Below are positions 54,340 through 64,000 of a stretch of 64,000 nt of DNA, in pieces; position 1 is the stretch's first letter, and each line of letters begins with the position of its first letter. Source of the stretch: Mantamonas sphyraenae (lineage: Eukaryota > CRuMs > Mantamonadidae); contig JAPMXV010000018.1 of the NCBI GenBank assembly GCA_026936335.1, forward strand, positions 62,001-126,000, written 5' to 3'. A program made the translations under genes and the position numbers. The notes beneath the pieces were generated by a model. The model had not been told where the DNA came from and ran no database searches. It worked only from the letters and a program-made list of their open reading frames with translations.

Positions 54340-55576
54340 ATGTTTGCACGTACCTCGATGCCCACCCGCTCGTCCCTTGTCCGAGGCCTGGCCCAGGCTG
54401 CGCACTTTTCCACCAGCCCGGCGTCTGCCAGCGACGCCGCCGCCCCTCTGCAAAAGGTGACGCTGGTGCCCGGCGACGGCATCGGCACAGAGATTGCCGA
54501 CTCCGTCATGAACATCTTTGAGGAGGCAGCCGTGCCCATCGAGTGGGAAGTGTTCAATGTGTCCACCACCCACGGCCTCGGCAGCCTCCTCGACGAGTGT
54601 GTCGAGAGCATCAAACGCAACAAAGTCGGCCTCAAGGGTATGTTGAGTGGGCCTTTTCGAGGCTGGACGACCTCTTCCCCCATGCCTTTTCCCCTCCCTG
54701 CGCCTTTCCGAGCCCCGCGCTGACTCGTGTGCGTTGGTGGGTGACACGCGTTGGGCGTCCACAGGTCCGCTGGGCACTCCCATTGGCAAGGGACACGTGT
54801 CGCTGAACATCACGCTGCGCAAGGCGCTCAAGGCGTACGCCAACGTGCGCCCATGCCGCTCGGTCAGCGGCGTCGACACCAAGTACGACAACGTGGACGT
54901 GGTCACCATCCGCGAAAACACAGAGGGAGAGTACAGTGGCATTGAACATACGGTGGTGCCCGGCGTGGCCGAGAGCATCAAGCTCATCACCCGTGAGGCC
55001 TCGATGAACATCTGCGAATACGCCTTTGACTACACCGAAAAGAACAACAGGGAGCACCTCACCGTGGTCCACAAGTCCAACATCATGATCCAAAGTGACG
55101 GCATGTTCCTCGACTGCTTCAACGAGGTCGCCAAACGCTACCCTCACATCAAAGCCCACCGCATGCCCCTCGACTCGGCTGTCCTTCGCCTTGCCCAGGA
55201 CCCCGGCACCTTTGACGTCATGGTCATGCCCAACCTCTACGGTGACATCATCTCCGATCTCTGCGCAGGCCTCATTGGCGGTTTGGGTCTCACCGGTTCG
55301 GGCAACATTGGCCAGGAGGCCTCCATGTTTGAGGCTGTCCACGGCACCGCACCGGACATTGCTGGCAAGAACCTGGCCAACCCCACCGCCCTCCTCTTCA
55401 GCGGTCTCATGATGTTGCGTCATATGGACCTTCACGACCACGCCAACCTCATCGAGACCGCCGTGCACAACGTGCTCAACCGTGGCGAGGTGCGCACAGG
55501 CGACATTGGCGGCCGCTCCTCCACCACAGAGTACACCAAGGCCATTTGCGACGAGATTGATGATTTGCGTGCCTGA
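54340..55576 (+). CDS. IDH3A: Mitochondrial NAD-dependent isocitrate dehydrogenase, catalytic (alpha) subunit
   Basis: Exons 54340-54637 and 54765-55576 (intron 127 bp, GTATGT), 369 aa. The N-terminus MFARTSMPTRSSLVRGLAQA is a mitochondrial presequence rich in Arg/Ser without acids, which decides the start. KVTLVPGDGIGTEIADSV begins the mature enzyme. The substrate site is IRENTEGEYSGIEH, and the catalytic Tyr/Lys region is present (KSNIMIQSDGMFLDC). Metal-binding Asp residues sit in MPNLYGDIISDLCAGLIGG, and NAD binding in VHGTAPDIAGKNLANPTA. It oxidises isocitrate to 2-oxoglutarate in the TCA cycle as part of a hetero-oligomer with a regulatory subunit not seen here. Confidence 0.95.
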
Positions 55577-55679
55577 ACAAAACACGAATGCGATGCCAAA
55601 CAGGAATGCCACAATGAAATGAATGCGAAGCTGGGGGTTTCACTCATTCTCGACTTTCATTCATCAACAACTTCATTCG

Positions 55680-58252
55680 TCATCGTCGGCTTGCTGCCTT
55701 CTTGCCCTTATTCTTCTTGCCCTTGCTAAACGATTGGATCTCTTTGCCAAAGGATCCCGAGGAGGAGGCGGCGGTGGAGGCGGAGGCCAGGTTGGATTTG
55801 CGCTTCTCCTTCTTTTCCTTCTTCTCCTTGGCCCGACGTCGCTTCTGGGCCGTGCGTCGCTCCTCCATCTCTGCCTGGTTCTTTTTGTTCTTGGCTGCCC
55901 GCTGCAGCGCCTTGACACGCTTCTGGTTCTCTGGTGCGGCGTCCTCCACACGCGCACGTTTCCTCTTGCTCATCTTTGTGGACTTGTTGAGATCGTCCAG
56001 AGTCTTGCGCTTGCGTCCTGTGTCGCCGCCTGCGCCGCCTCTCCGTCCTGCCTTTTCCGCCATCTCCTCCTCCAGCGATTCAGCATTGGCATCGCGTTGC
56101 CTGCTGGCCGCCTTTGTCTCCTTCTTCTGGTTCTCGCTCTGGAACCAAGTGCGTGCGGGTCGTCGTGCAATCTCCTCCTCGTGCACCAACAAGTTCTCCG
56201 CCTTCTCCGCCTGCATTTCCACGTAGCGAATGTACGCCTCGCGTGCCTCCAGCTTGCCCACTTCTTGGATTTCCTCTTCCATGGTTTCCATCTTGTTGCG
56301 CCACTTGGCCACCGATTTGGGTGCCACCTCGCGCGATTTGACCTTATCCTTGGCCCGTTTGACAATCTCCTTGAGCAGTTTGCGGTCGGTGGCCTCGTCG
56401 CCGACAAAGGTCACTGCGCGTCCGTTGCGTCCGGCACGCGCCGTGCGTCCCACCCTGTGGATGTACTCTCTGTGACTGCGTGGCATTTCGTAGTTGATAA
56501 CCGTCTGCACGCCGGTGATGTCCAGACCGCGGGAGGCCACGTCGGTGGCGAGCAGAAAGTCCACGCGGCCGTCGCGAAACTCCATCAGCGACTCCAGACG
56601 GGCGGTTTGTGACATGTTGCCATGCAGCTCGGCGGCACGAAGGCCAGCCAGACCAAAGATGATTTTGAAGCGATGGGTGGTCTTTTTGGTTTTGAAGAAC
56701 ACGATGGTGTTGGAGGTGAAGCGACGGGAACAGAGGGACAGCAGCATGGCCGGACGGTCGGGTTCGTGGTTGCCCTTGACACGGATCACCTCTTGGGTCA
56801 GGGTGCTGGCCACGTCAAAGATGGGATCCACCTTGACCTGCTTGGGACGGTTCAGCGACAGGTTGGCCAGGCTCACCACGTGCTTGCTCATGGTGGCAGA
56901 AAACAGAAGCGTTTGGCGGTCGCTGGGACAGGATTTGACAATCTCGTGCACCTCGTCGGTGAAGCCCATGTCGAGCAGGCGATCGGCCTCGTCGAGAATG
57001 AGCACCTCCACGGTGTCCAGACCCACGGACACCGAGTTGCGCATGATGTCAATGAGACGACCCGGGGTGGCCACAATGATGTCGGGTTGGGCACGCACGG
57101 CGGCCTCTTGCACCTTGATGCGGAAGCCACCGCACACCAGGGCGCAGCGGACTTCGGTGAACGCTGCCAGCTTCTTGGCCACGTCGAAACACTGCACCGC
57201 AAGTTCGCGTGTGGGCAGCAGGATGAGCACACGTGTGGTGGGAATGCGTCGGTCTGCCGCACTCAAGTGTTGCAGACGCTCCAGCACAGGCAGCACAAAC
57301 GCTGCGGTTTTGCCAGAGCCCGTCGCCGCAGACGCCGCAATGTCCCGCCCTGCCAACGCAAGCGGAATGCACGCCTGCTGCACCGGCGTTGGGTGTGTGT
57401 ATCCCAGGTTGTTCACTGCTTTCAGCAGTGGTCGCGACAGGTTCATGTCCTCAAACAGCAGAGCGTCGCCCTTCTTCTTCTGGTCATCATCACCATCATC
57501 ATCATCATCATTGGCTTTGCCTGTGTTTTTGCCCGATTTGCCTTCCTTCTTTTCCTTCTTCTTCTTCTTTTCCTCTTTGGCTGCCTTTCGTTTGCGTTCC
57601 TCCTTCAACTCGCGTTTCGACTTGCGTCGCTCGTACTTCTTCAGCAAATCCGTCCCCTCCTTCGTAATCATGCTGTCCACCTGTGCCTGCTCTGCACGTC
57701 GCTCGGCCTCGTACCGTTGCAATGCCTCCTCGTCGCCCGACTCGTCATCGTCATCGTCGTCATCGTCATCGTCGTTGTTGTTGTTGTTGTCATCGGAGGA
57801 CGACGAGGACCAGCCGTCGTCGTCCTCGTCGCTGCTGCTCTCGTCCTCATTGCCACCACCGGCCTTGCGTTTGCGCTGTTCCACTGTAAACTGGATTTTG
57901 GAGTCGATGTTGCCATGCTTGCGTGCGCCGCGGCCCTGTTCGGCGGCGGAAAAGTCCCAGCCTCCGTTGAGTCCGTCGTCGGCAAAGTCAAACCCGGGAT
58001 TGAGGCCCTTCTTCTTGTTTGCCTGTGCCTTTTGCTGTGGGAACACACGTGCAAGAGTGCAGCCACCGTGTGTATGCGAAAGAGAGGGAGTGTGTGTGAG
58101 TGTGTGCGCTGGAAAAGGGCAAAAGTGCGGAGGATGGGTCTGCCCACCGCCCCCCCTTGAGGCCGAACACATGCAACGCACCAGGGCTCGCAGCTGTGCT
58201 GCTGTCACCTTGCCCGCTCCACGACCAGCCTGTGTGGAAGCACCTGCATCTG

Positions 58253-58287
<35 letters not shown>

Positions 58288-58442
58288 CTGTCATCGCTGT
58301 GGGTGCCCTCGTCAAGGGTGCGGTCGAGGCGAGCTCGCAAATCCGCCTCCTCCTCCTCATCCCAGTTGTCCTCGTCGCTGTCCTCATGGTGCTGGTCGAA
58401 CCGTTCGTCGTCGTCCTCAATGGTCAGAATGAGATCGGACAT
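55680..58442 (-). CDS. DDX27: DEAD-box RNA helicase DDX27/Drs1 (60S ribosome biogenesis)
   Basis: Exons 58182-58442 and 55680-58034 (intron 147 bp, GTGCGT), 871 aa. An acidic N-terminus with Asp/Ser and Asn/Asp runs precedes a Lys-rich segment. The helicase core has the Q-motif FEDMNLSRPLLKAVNNLGY, SAATGSGKTAAF, LPTRELAVQ, ATPGRLIDIM, DEADRLLDMGF, LFSATMS and HRVGRTARAGRNG. The C-terminal region with EIARRPARTWFQSE and KRKRARVED is typical of Drs1/DDX27, a nucleolar factor that dismantles 27S pre-rRNA intermediates. The intron is a multiple of three and has no in-frame stop, so retention would insert 49 residues. Stops of this gene and IDH are 103 bp apart. Confidence 0.95.
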
Positions 58443-58533
58443 GAGATGAGATGGGTGATGATGAATGGGTTGGAAGGGGAAGGGGGAGCGATGCACCTTC
58501 TTGACCAAGCACCCCACACACACACACACACAC

Positions 58534-58564
<31 letters not shown>

Positions 58565-58570
58565 TCAACC
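58443..58570. repeat. CA-repeat-filled divergent promoter region
   Basis: Between the DDX27 ATG (-) and the GTPase ATG at 58571 (+). Positions ~58514-58563 are almost pure CA dinucleotide, broken once by CAGCA. The microsatellite lies within about 8 bp of the GTPase start codon. Confidence 0.8.
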
Positions 58571-59720
58571 ATGGGCTCCTGCTTCAGTCGAAACCGAGGA
58601 CGCACGCAGGAGACGCATCAGATGCGTGTGAAGCCAGCTAGGCGAGCGTGGGATGCCAAAGAGAAGGAGGGACGTGGAGGGGACACAACCGTGGGAACAC
58701 GGTTGCATGACGGCGCAGATGCCGGACACAACACTGTGGCCATTGTGTCTGCGTCGTCCAGTGGACAGACAGTGACTCAGGAGGAGCGTGGTGGAGCAGC
58801 AGGTGTGGATGCGGTGCTGGAGCATCGCGCGCTGAAGCTTGGCAAGCCGCTGGAGCGCAAGGGCAGCTCGCTCATGCTGCGTGTGGCCGAGAGCAAAAAG
58901 AAGGCGGTGGTCAAACGCGTGAGGGAGACCAGCGTGGCTCAAGTGTACGTGTGGCGTGAGCATGGGTGGGGAGAAAAGAGGGGGGAATCCACACAAACGG
59001 GCAAACGGGGCAAAACGGCTGCTGACACGAACAATTGACACACACACGCACACCGCACACAGTGTGGTGGCGGGCTTGAATGGAGCGGGAAAGACATCAG
59101 TGGTGCTGGCATTGCGCGATGGGCAGGAACACCTTCCATCGGCGGCTGGGGAGGACGTGGAGACCCACGAGGTGAACGTGGCTGGGATGCGCTGCGAGCT
59201 GTTGGATCTGCCTGGACGGCGGCAGTTTCGCAGCCTGTGGGCAAGTTATTTGGAACATGCGAATGGGGTTGTGTTTGTGGTGGACACCAGTGACAGCTTG
59301 CGTCTGTACACGGCACGTCAGGAGCTCCTGAACGTGCTGGAGAGTGCACCGCAACAGATCCCGGTGCTGTTGTTGTGCCACAAACAGGACAAGCAACACG
59401 CGGTGTCGGTGCAGGACGTGGCAGACGCATTGGATGTGTCACGCATGCGCAAATTGCATGGACATCGCATTCACGTTGTGCCTTCGTCGGCAGTGAGGTC
59501 GTCCTCAGGAGGAGGCAGCAGCTACGAAGGCAGCAGCAGAAGCAGCGAGAGCGGGCAGGATCCGGTGGAAGAACTGGCTGGCAGCATGAGCTGGCTCCGA
59601 GATGCCATGTTTTCAAAGAGTGGCAGCAGCAACACAGGCACAGGCAGCAATGCGGCTGCATCGTCGACAGGTGGGCATCATCAGGTACGGCGAAAAGGCA
59701 ATGGGGCACGCGTTTGGTGA
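58571..59720 (+). CDS. Divergent ARF/ARL-like small GTPase with long acylated N-terminus
   Basis: Exons 58571-58944 and 59063-59720 (intron 118 bp, GTACGT), 343 aa. It begins MGSCFSRNRG, a good N-myristoylation signal (Gly2) with a palmitoylable Cys4, then ~120 basic, poorly ordered residues. The G domain starts VVVAGLNGAGKTSVVLAL (intact P-loop). The G3 motif, DVGGQ in ARFs, is DLPGRRQFR, and G4, NKxD, is HKQD, so nucleotide handling may be altered. SLWASYLEHANGVVFVVD and an effector-like segment support ARF/ARL or SRPRB-type ancestry. The C-terminus is Ser/Gly-rich. Its stop is 15 bp before the next gene's ATG. Confidence 0.75.
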
Positions 59721-59735
59721 ACCAACTAGACCGGA

Positions 59736-59997
59736 ATGGGCCGCTCATCCAAGGACAAGCGGGTATGGAGGCATGAGAGAACACACACACACACACACGC
59801 ACACACACACACTACAATCCTAATGTATAGTTATTCTGACACGCAGTTGGGACCACACGGCACCTCAGGACATCTTTTACCGCAAGGCCAAGCAGGACGG
59901 GTGGCGTGCTCGCTCTGCGTACAAACTGCTCATGCTGGACGAGCAGTTTGATCTGTTTCGTGACACACAGCGTGTGGTGGACCTGTGTGCGGCACCG

Positions 59998-60028
<31 letters not shown>

Positions 60029-61024
60029 ACTGTGGCGGACGAGAGCTGCTGACTCGACTGGAATGCTGCTTCTGCTTCTGCTTCTGCTTCGCTGCTGCTG
60101 CTGCTGCTGCTGCTTCTGCCTTGGGTTTCACTGGTTGTGCGTGAGGGCAGGGGTCGTGGTCGCAGGTGGTGGCAAAGAAACTGTTTGGGGAGGAGTCGCC
60201 GTACAGCGAGGAGGAGAAGGAGGAGTGCCGCATTGTGGCTGTGGATCTGCAACAGATGGCTGACCTGGAGCACGTCACGCAGCTTCAGGGAGACATCACC
60301 GAACGAAGCACAGCCGATTCGATTATTGATTGCATGGACGGCAAGCTGGCCGACCTGGTGCTGTCTGACGGCGCACCCGACGTCACGGGCCTCCACGACG
60401 TCGACGAGTACATCCAGTCGCAGCTGATTCTGGCGGTAAGCACAGATGGAGGGAGGGAGGGAGGGACCTGTGCATTGTATTGACACCGGTGTCGATGGGG
60501 AGCAGGCGTTGAACATTGCCACGCACTTGCTTCGCGAGGGAGGCAGCTTTGTGGCAAAGATCTTCCGGGGCAAGGATTCGACGCTGTTGTACACTCAACT
60601 GCAGCTGTTCTTTGACCAAGTGACGGTGAGCAAACCCAAGAGCAGTCGCAACAGTTCGGTGGAGGCATTTGTGGTCTGCCAGGGCTATCGGACGCCCGAA
60701 GGGTATGAGCCCTCCTTCGACTCGCCCCTGTTGGATCACCATTACAGCAGCGACAACCAATTGCTGGGCAACCAGCGTGTCATCGTACCCTTCCTCGCCT
60801 GTGGCGATCTGTCGGGCTATGACGCCGATCAGAACTACGATCTGGACGAGAGTGGCGTCGTGTCTGCGCCCCTGCAGATGCCCATCAACCCACCCTACAA
60901 GCTTGCGGTGGCCATCCGCAAGGGACAGAATGACGATGTCCACAGCAGCAGCAGCAGTGGTGGTGGTGATGGTGGTGATGACAACGATGGTGATGGAGGC
61001 GATGGCATCGACGTGGAAGAATGA
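59736..61024 (+). CDS. FTSJ1: tRNA 2'-O-methyltransferase FTSJ1/Trm7
   Basis: Exons 59736-59762, 59869-59997, 60151-60435 and 60506-61024; introns 106, 153 and 70 bp, all phase 0. Total 319 aa. The splice [29 protein letters not shown] gives the exact Trm7 N-terminus with the first catalytic Lys. The SAM-binding motif is [14 protein letters not shown], followed by [24 protein letters not shown] (catalytic Asp), SFVAKIFRG (catalytic Lys) and [11 protein letters not shown] (Glu). Trm7 methylates ribose at anticodon-loop positions 32 and 34 with Trm732/Trm734 partners. Intron 2 contains a GT run and TTC/CTG repeats. A 60-residue acidic, Gly/Ser-rich tail extends beyond the usual length. Confidence 0.95.
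60003..60119 (+). repeat. GT and TTC/CTG microsatellites inside FTSJ1 intron 2
   Basis: GT units at 60003-60026 begin five bases after the donor. TTCTGC repeats merging into CTG repeats fill 60068-60119, just before the pyrimidine-rich acceptor region. Confidence 0.8.
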
Positions 61025-61075
61025 AAGTGTGTGGGGCCTGCCCCTGCGCAGCAAACGCAAAAGCCAAAAAACGCA

Positions 61076-62511
61076 ATGGTATGTGTGTGAGGAGGGAAGG
61101 ACACAGACAGTATCATGCGCATGCGAGATGGAGGGTTGATGTCTTGTTACGTTGGATGCCATGTGTCCCAAGGGACGTGGGCATTGTGGGAGCAGGCGTG
61201 CAAAAGGTGGAAAGAGGGATGCAGGGTGTGAGCTGACGCGCGGACACGCCATGGACACACACACACACACACAGTCTGGACGCGAAGAGAGCGTGTACAA
61301 TCTGATTCCGAGGGAGTATGAGGCGCAGGACAAGGGCACGGCGTTCCAGAGCAGCATGGGCAAGCAGCAGGGCGCAGGACGCAGCAAGGGCCGACGCACA
61401 AGCAAGCTGAGCGAGTCGGTGAAGAAGGAACAGGCAAACATCAAGAAGAAGTCGTACAGCAGCATGGGCGCATCGTCGTCCAAGCGTGCAGACCCCAAGA
61501 AGTTCCTCAAGAGGGGCGAAAAGACAAAGCAGCGAGGTAGGTGACGGGAGAGAGCAACCGAAAATCGGGCTGGGCCCCAACGGTCGATTTCCCCGCGCCG
61601 GTATTCCCGCGTTTGGACCCGCGCCGCCGTTTTCGGATGGGCTGCGGGGACACAAGGCATGCATGTGGCACAGGACGCATGCACATGGAATGCATTGCCT
61701 GGTGGTGGGACGGGACATGGAGTGTGGGATGAGGACGGGGGAGCGAAGCACTGACGGTTATTTTTTTTTGGGACTCGGCACTCAGGCTCGTCGTCTTCCA
61801 GCAACAGCAACGGCAACACGCGTCGCCGTCGCGAGAAGCTCAAGCCGGCTGTGCCCAAGCGCAACGAGGCGCCGGTGATGGGTCTGAGTTCGCAGGTGGA
61901 CTTTGTGACGGAGAACGCAGTCAACACGATCCTGTCCAGTGAGTTGATGATGGAGGAGGGAGGAGGGAGGGTTGGAGGAAGGGAAGGAGGGAAGGATCCA
62001 AACTGACACCTTTTGACCCCGTTCCCCACCCACCTCGCGAACCTGTGTGTGTGAAATCCAATCACCCGCATGCCGTGTGTGTGTGTGTGCTTGTGTGCAA
62101 TCACCCGACCACCACCCCACCACAGCGGCAGCCAAGAAGAACGACGAAGACACAGACTACCGGCAAAAGTCGGACTATGGCAAGGTGCCAAAGTACCTGG
62201 AGCGCGTGAAGCAGGAGGTGCAACAGGAGTACGACTATATTGCTGGATTGCAGCAACAGGTGCAGCAGGAGTACGAGCTGCAACGGGGCACAGCCACACG
62301 GCTGCTGACGGAGGAGGAGAAGGAGGAGCTGCTGGCGGGTCTCAAGGCAAAGTGGGAGCAGGTGAACAAGCGCTACCAGACGCTGTCGTTCACGGTGGAC
62401 ACGCCCGCCAAGATGGCACGCAAGGAAAAGTGTGAACTGCAGCTGGACCAGCTGGAAAAGGACATGGATAAGCTCAAGCGCAAGCATGTGTTTGTGCCGG
62501 CAGATGTATGA
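61076..62511 (+). CDS. ENKUR: Enkurin (ciliary microtubule-associated protein)
   Basis: Preferred model: coding exon 1 is only the ATG (61076-61078, GTATGT donor), then 61275-61536, 61786-61938 and 62126-62511, giving 267 aa. It reads MSGREESVYNLIPREYEA, matching the enkurin N-terminus (ESVYNLIP). PKKFLKRGEK, LKPAVPKRNEAPVMGLSSQVDFVTENA and DYGKVPKYLERVKQEV follow. The C-terminal enkurin domain has LLTEEEKEELLAGLKAKWEQVNKRYQ and ends KLKRKHVFVP. Enkurin is found only in organisms with motile cilia or flagella, where it is an inner-lumen microtubule protein and calmodulin adaptor. Alternative starts at 61251 (no first intron) and 61021 also keep frame. FTSJ1 ends 51 bp upstream. Confidence 0.9.
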
Positions 62512-62519
62512 TTTCACAG

Positions 62520-62569
62520 ACACACCCATTACACACACAACACACACACACACACACACACACATCACA
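62520..62569 (+). repeat. CA-rich tract between ENKUR and PRPF38B
   Basis: Imperfect CA repeat in the 116-bp gap between the ENKUR stop and the PRPF38B ATG. It probably serves as 3' or 5' untranslated sequence; no other signal was seen. Confidence 0.7.
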
Positions 62570-62627
62570 CTCGAATGAAAGCGCGGCAGGCAGCCAAAAA
62601 GAAAAACAACAATCGGCCCCGTAGTGA

Positions 62628-64000
62628 ATGGCAAAGAGGTTGGAAACAGTCAACGTGCCCCGAATGGGTCTGGGCAATCGATTGTACAGCAACATTAAGA
62701 ATTCCAAGTACTTCCGCAAGGAATTGTACTCGTACGTGGACTTTAACCAGGTGGTGGACGAGATCTACAACACCGTGGAGTACATGGAGCCGTGGATCCC
62801 CGGCACAGAGTACCCTTCGGGAGCGTTTACCCTTGTGGTGAAACTGGGCACGATGAATCTGACAGGTGCGTGTTGAGGAGAGAGTGAGGAGAGGGGAAAA
62901 CGTGACGCTGTGACGCCTGACACCCCCCAACCCCCAAACCCGCCGTGCAGTCAAACAGACCCACTTGCTCATCAATCACCAGGACAGTCCGTACATTCGA
63001 GGTGTAGGCTTTGTCCTGCTGCGTCTTGTGCATCCGTAAGTGAAGCAGGGGCCTTGGAGTGACGCCTTTTTGTGCGGGGAGGTTGAGGCAAGGGCGCGCT
63101 TTCCGTCGCTGACACCCGACCACCCGTGTGCGCCACAGACCCAAGCAGCTGTGGGAGTGGTTCTCACCATTCTTTGAAGACAAGGAAGAGATCTACATTG
63201 GGGCCAAGGACAAGTCAGGCGTACCCATGGCTCACTTTGTGTATGGCCTTTTGTTTGAGCCAAAGTTCTGTGGTGAGGTGTTGCCGCGCATCCCAGTGCC
63301 TATCATGCGTCAGATGAAGAAGGACATGGATGCATACATGGAAGAGAATCCAGACTCTGTGCTTGCTGACAAACACCGCAGCAGCAGTGGTGGAGATGGC
63401 AGCAGGGACCGCGCACGAAGCGGAGGCAAGTATGGATCTCGCTCCTCGTCCTCCTCGTCCTCCTCGTCCTCCTCTTCACACACCTCGGACCGCCTGGATT
63501 ACGGTGGTCAACGTGGCAGACGTAGGGACGATGATGACTACCGCCGTGGTGGTGGCTACCACCACGACGAGCGAAGGGGGTATGAGCGTGGGTACTACGA
63601 CGACGATCACCACGATCACCATCGAAGCCGCCGCGATGGAGGCGCAGTTCGGTATGGCCGCGAGAGGGATTATTACGACGAGCGAGGCCAATACGAGCGA
63701 GGAGGGTACAACCGCCACGACGACGGATACAGGGGTCGCATGGATGGAGGATACCGTGAGGAGCGTGGTTACCCGCTGACATACGGTAAGCGTGGACGGT
63801 CGCCTTCGCCGCCGTCGCGCCAACAATCGGTTGGCAATGGGTCACAGTCACAGACGGCAACAGTGTTGTCCGAGTCGTCGACCGGCGCAAGTGATGCCCA
63901 GGGGAGTGGCAAGGCACCGGCCGAGGTGGCAAAGGAGAGGACACAGGAGGCAGCAGCACCAGTGGCTGAAACTGAGGCCCCACCTGCAAAGAAAGCCCGA
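62628..64000 (+). CDS. PRPF38B: Pre-mRNA splicing factor PRPF38B (3' end outside window)
   Basis: Exons 62628-62865, 62951-63035 and 63139 to the window end; introns 85 bp (GTGCGT) and 103 bp (GTAAGT, CGCTGACACCC branch). At least 395 residues are visible. The PRP38 domain covers the first ~190: NRLYSNIKNSKYFRKELY, VVDEIYNTVEYMEPWIPGT, QTHLLINHQDSPYIRGVGF, PKQLWEWFSPFFEDKEE and VLPRIPVPIMRQM, which is the 38B rather than 38A pattern. A tail rich in Arg, Ser, Asp, His, Tyr and Gly follows (RRGGGYHHDERRGY). PRP38-family proteins join the U4/U6.U5 tri-snRNP and help activate the spliceosome. The frame is still open at 64000. Confidence 0.93.

Noticed and set aside
58514..58563. CA repeat as a telomere or CRISPR-like array
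   Set aside because: A simple dinucleotide microsatellite without unit structure or spacers.
59841..59868. Acceptor at 59846 for FTSJ1 exon 2
   Set aside because: It puts the exon out of frame with MGRSSKDKR; the CAG at 59868 gives the exact Trm7 motif.
61021..61078. ATGA overlap between FTSJ1 and ENKUR as a real start
   Set aside because: It needs an acceptor away from the CA tract and gives a Cys-rich leader unlike enkurin; ATG at 61076 fits better, though not proven.

Overview
This is a gene-dense, GC-rich nuclear window from a unicellular eukaryote. I place 27 protein genes in 64 kb, each with 0-3 short spliceosomal introns (about 49-310 bp), GT-AG ends, mostly GTRNGT donors and a near-invariant CTGAC(AC) branch sequence upstream of the acceptor. 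Gene content points to a ciliated opisthokont or close relative: an enkurin (ciliary protein), an MGA2/SPT23-type membrane-anchored regulator (best known from fungi), an AREL1-type HECT ligase, a perilipin-like lipid-droplet protein, a kinesin-14 and a cohesin loader with a PHD finger. I cannot name the species; a zoosporic fungus or a unicellular holozoan both fit.

Layout. 1-8.7 kb: C-terminus of a SAM-domain gene; C2/membrane-anchor protein (-); small orphan (+); ALC1-type SNF2-macro-BRCT remodeler (-); orphan (+); P-loop kinase (-); histidine phosphatase (+). 8.7-16 kb, all (+): large Cys-rich multi-pass membrane protein, steroid 5-alpha-reductase-like enzyme, an SPF45-N-terminus-like protein and a WD-like protein. 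16-34.4 kb: AREL1-like HECT ligase (-), P-type Ca2+-ATPase (+) and a giant HUWE1/UPL1-type HECT ligase (-). 34.4-46.4 kb: NIPBL/Scc2 (+), perilipin-like (-), kinesin-14 (+). 46.5-55.6 kb: MGA2-like (-), SERF (+), ROK sugar kinase (-), proteasome Rpt6 (-), NAD-isocitrate dehydrogenase (+). 55.7-64 kb: DDX27/Drs1 helicase (-), divergent ARF-like GTPase (+), FTSJ1/Trm7 (+), enkurin (+) and PRPF38B (+, cut by the window end).

Genome organisation is the most striking aspect. Divergent start codons are often only 39-86 bp apart, convergent stops are 13-281 bp apart, and some tandem genes are separated by 15-60 bp or overlap by ATGA. With so little room upstream, E2F-like motifs (TTTSSCGC) lie in the 5' introns of NIPBL, kinesin-14, the WD gene and the MGA2-like gene. 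A GAATG(A/C)-type word recurs just after stop codons where AATAAA was not noticed. Several conserved genes (orphan at 5.7 kb, HUWE1-like, NIPBL, MGA2-like C-terminus, possibly ALC1) need a one-base frame change to read through, which looks more like assembly indels than decay.

I see no CRISPR array, rRNA, tRNA, transposon, virus or prokaryote-style operon. All exon boundaries were derived by hand from splice motifs, reading frame and family similarity recalled from knowledge; no alignment or database search was run.
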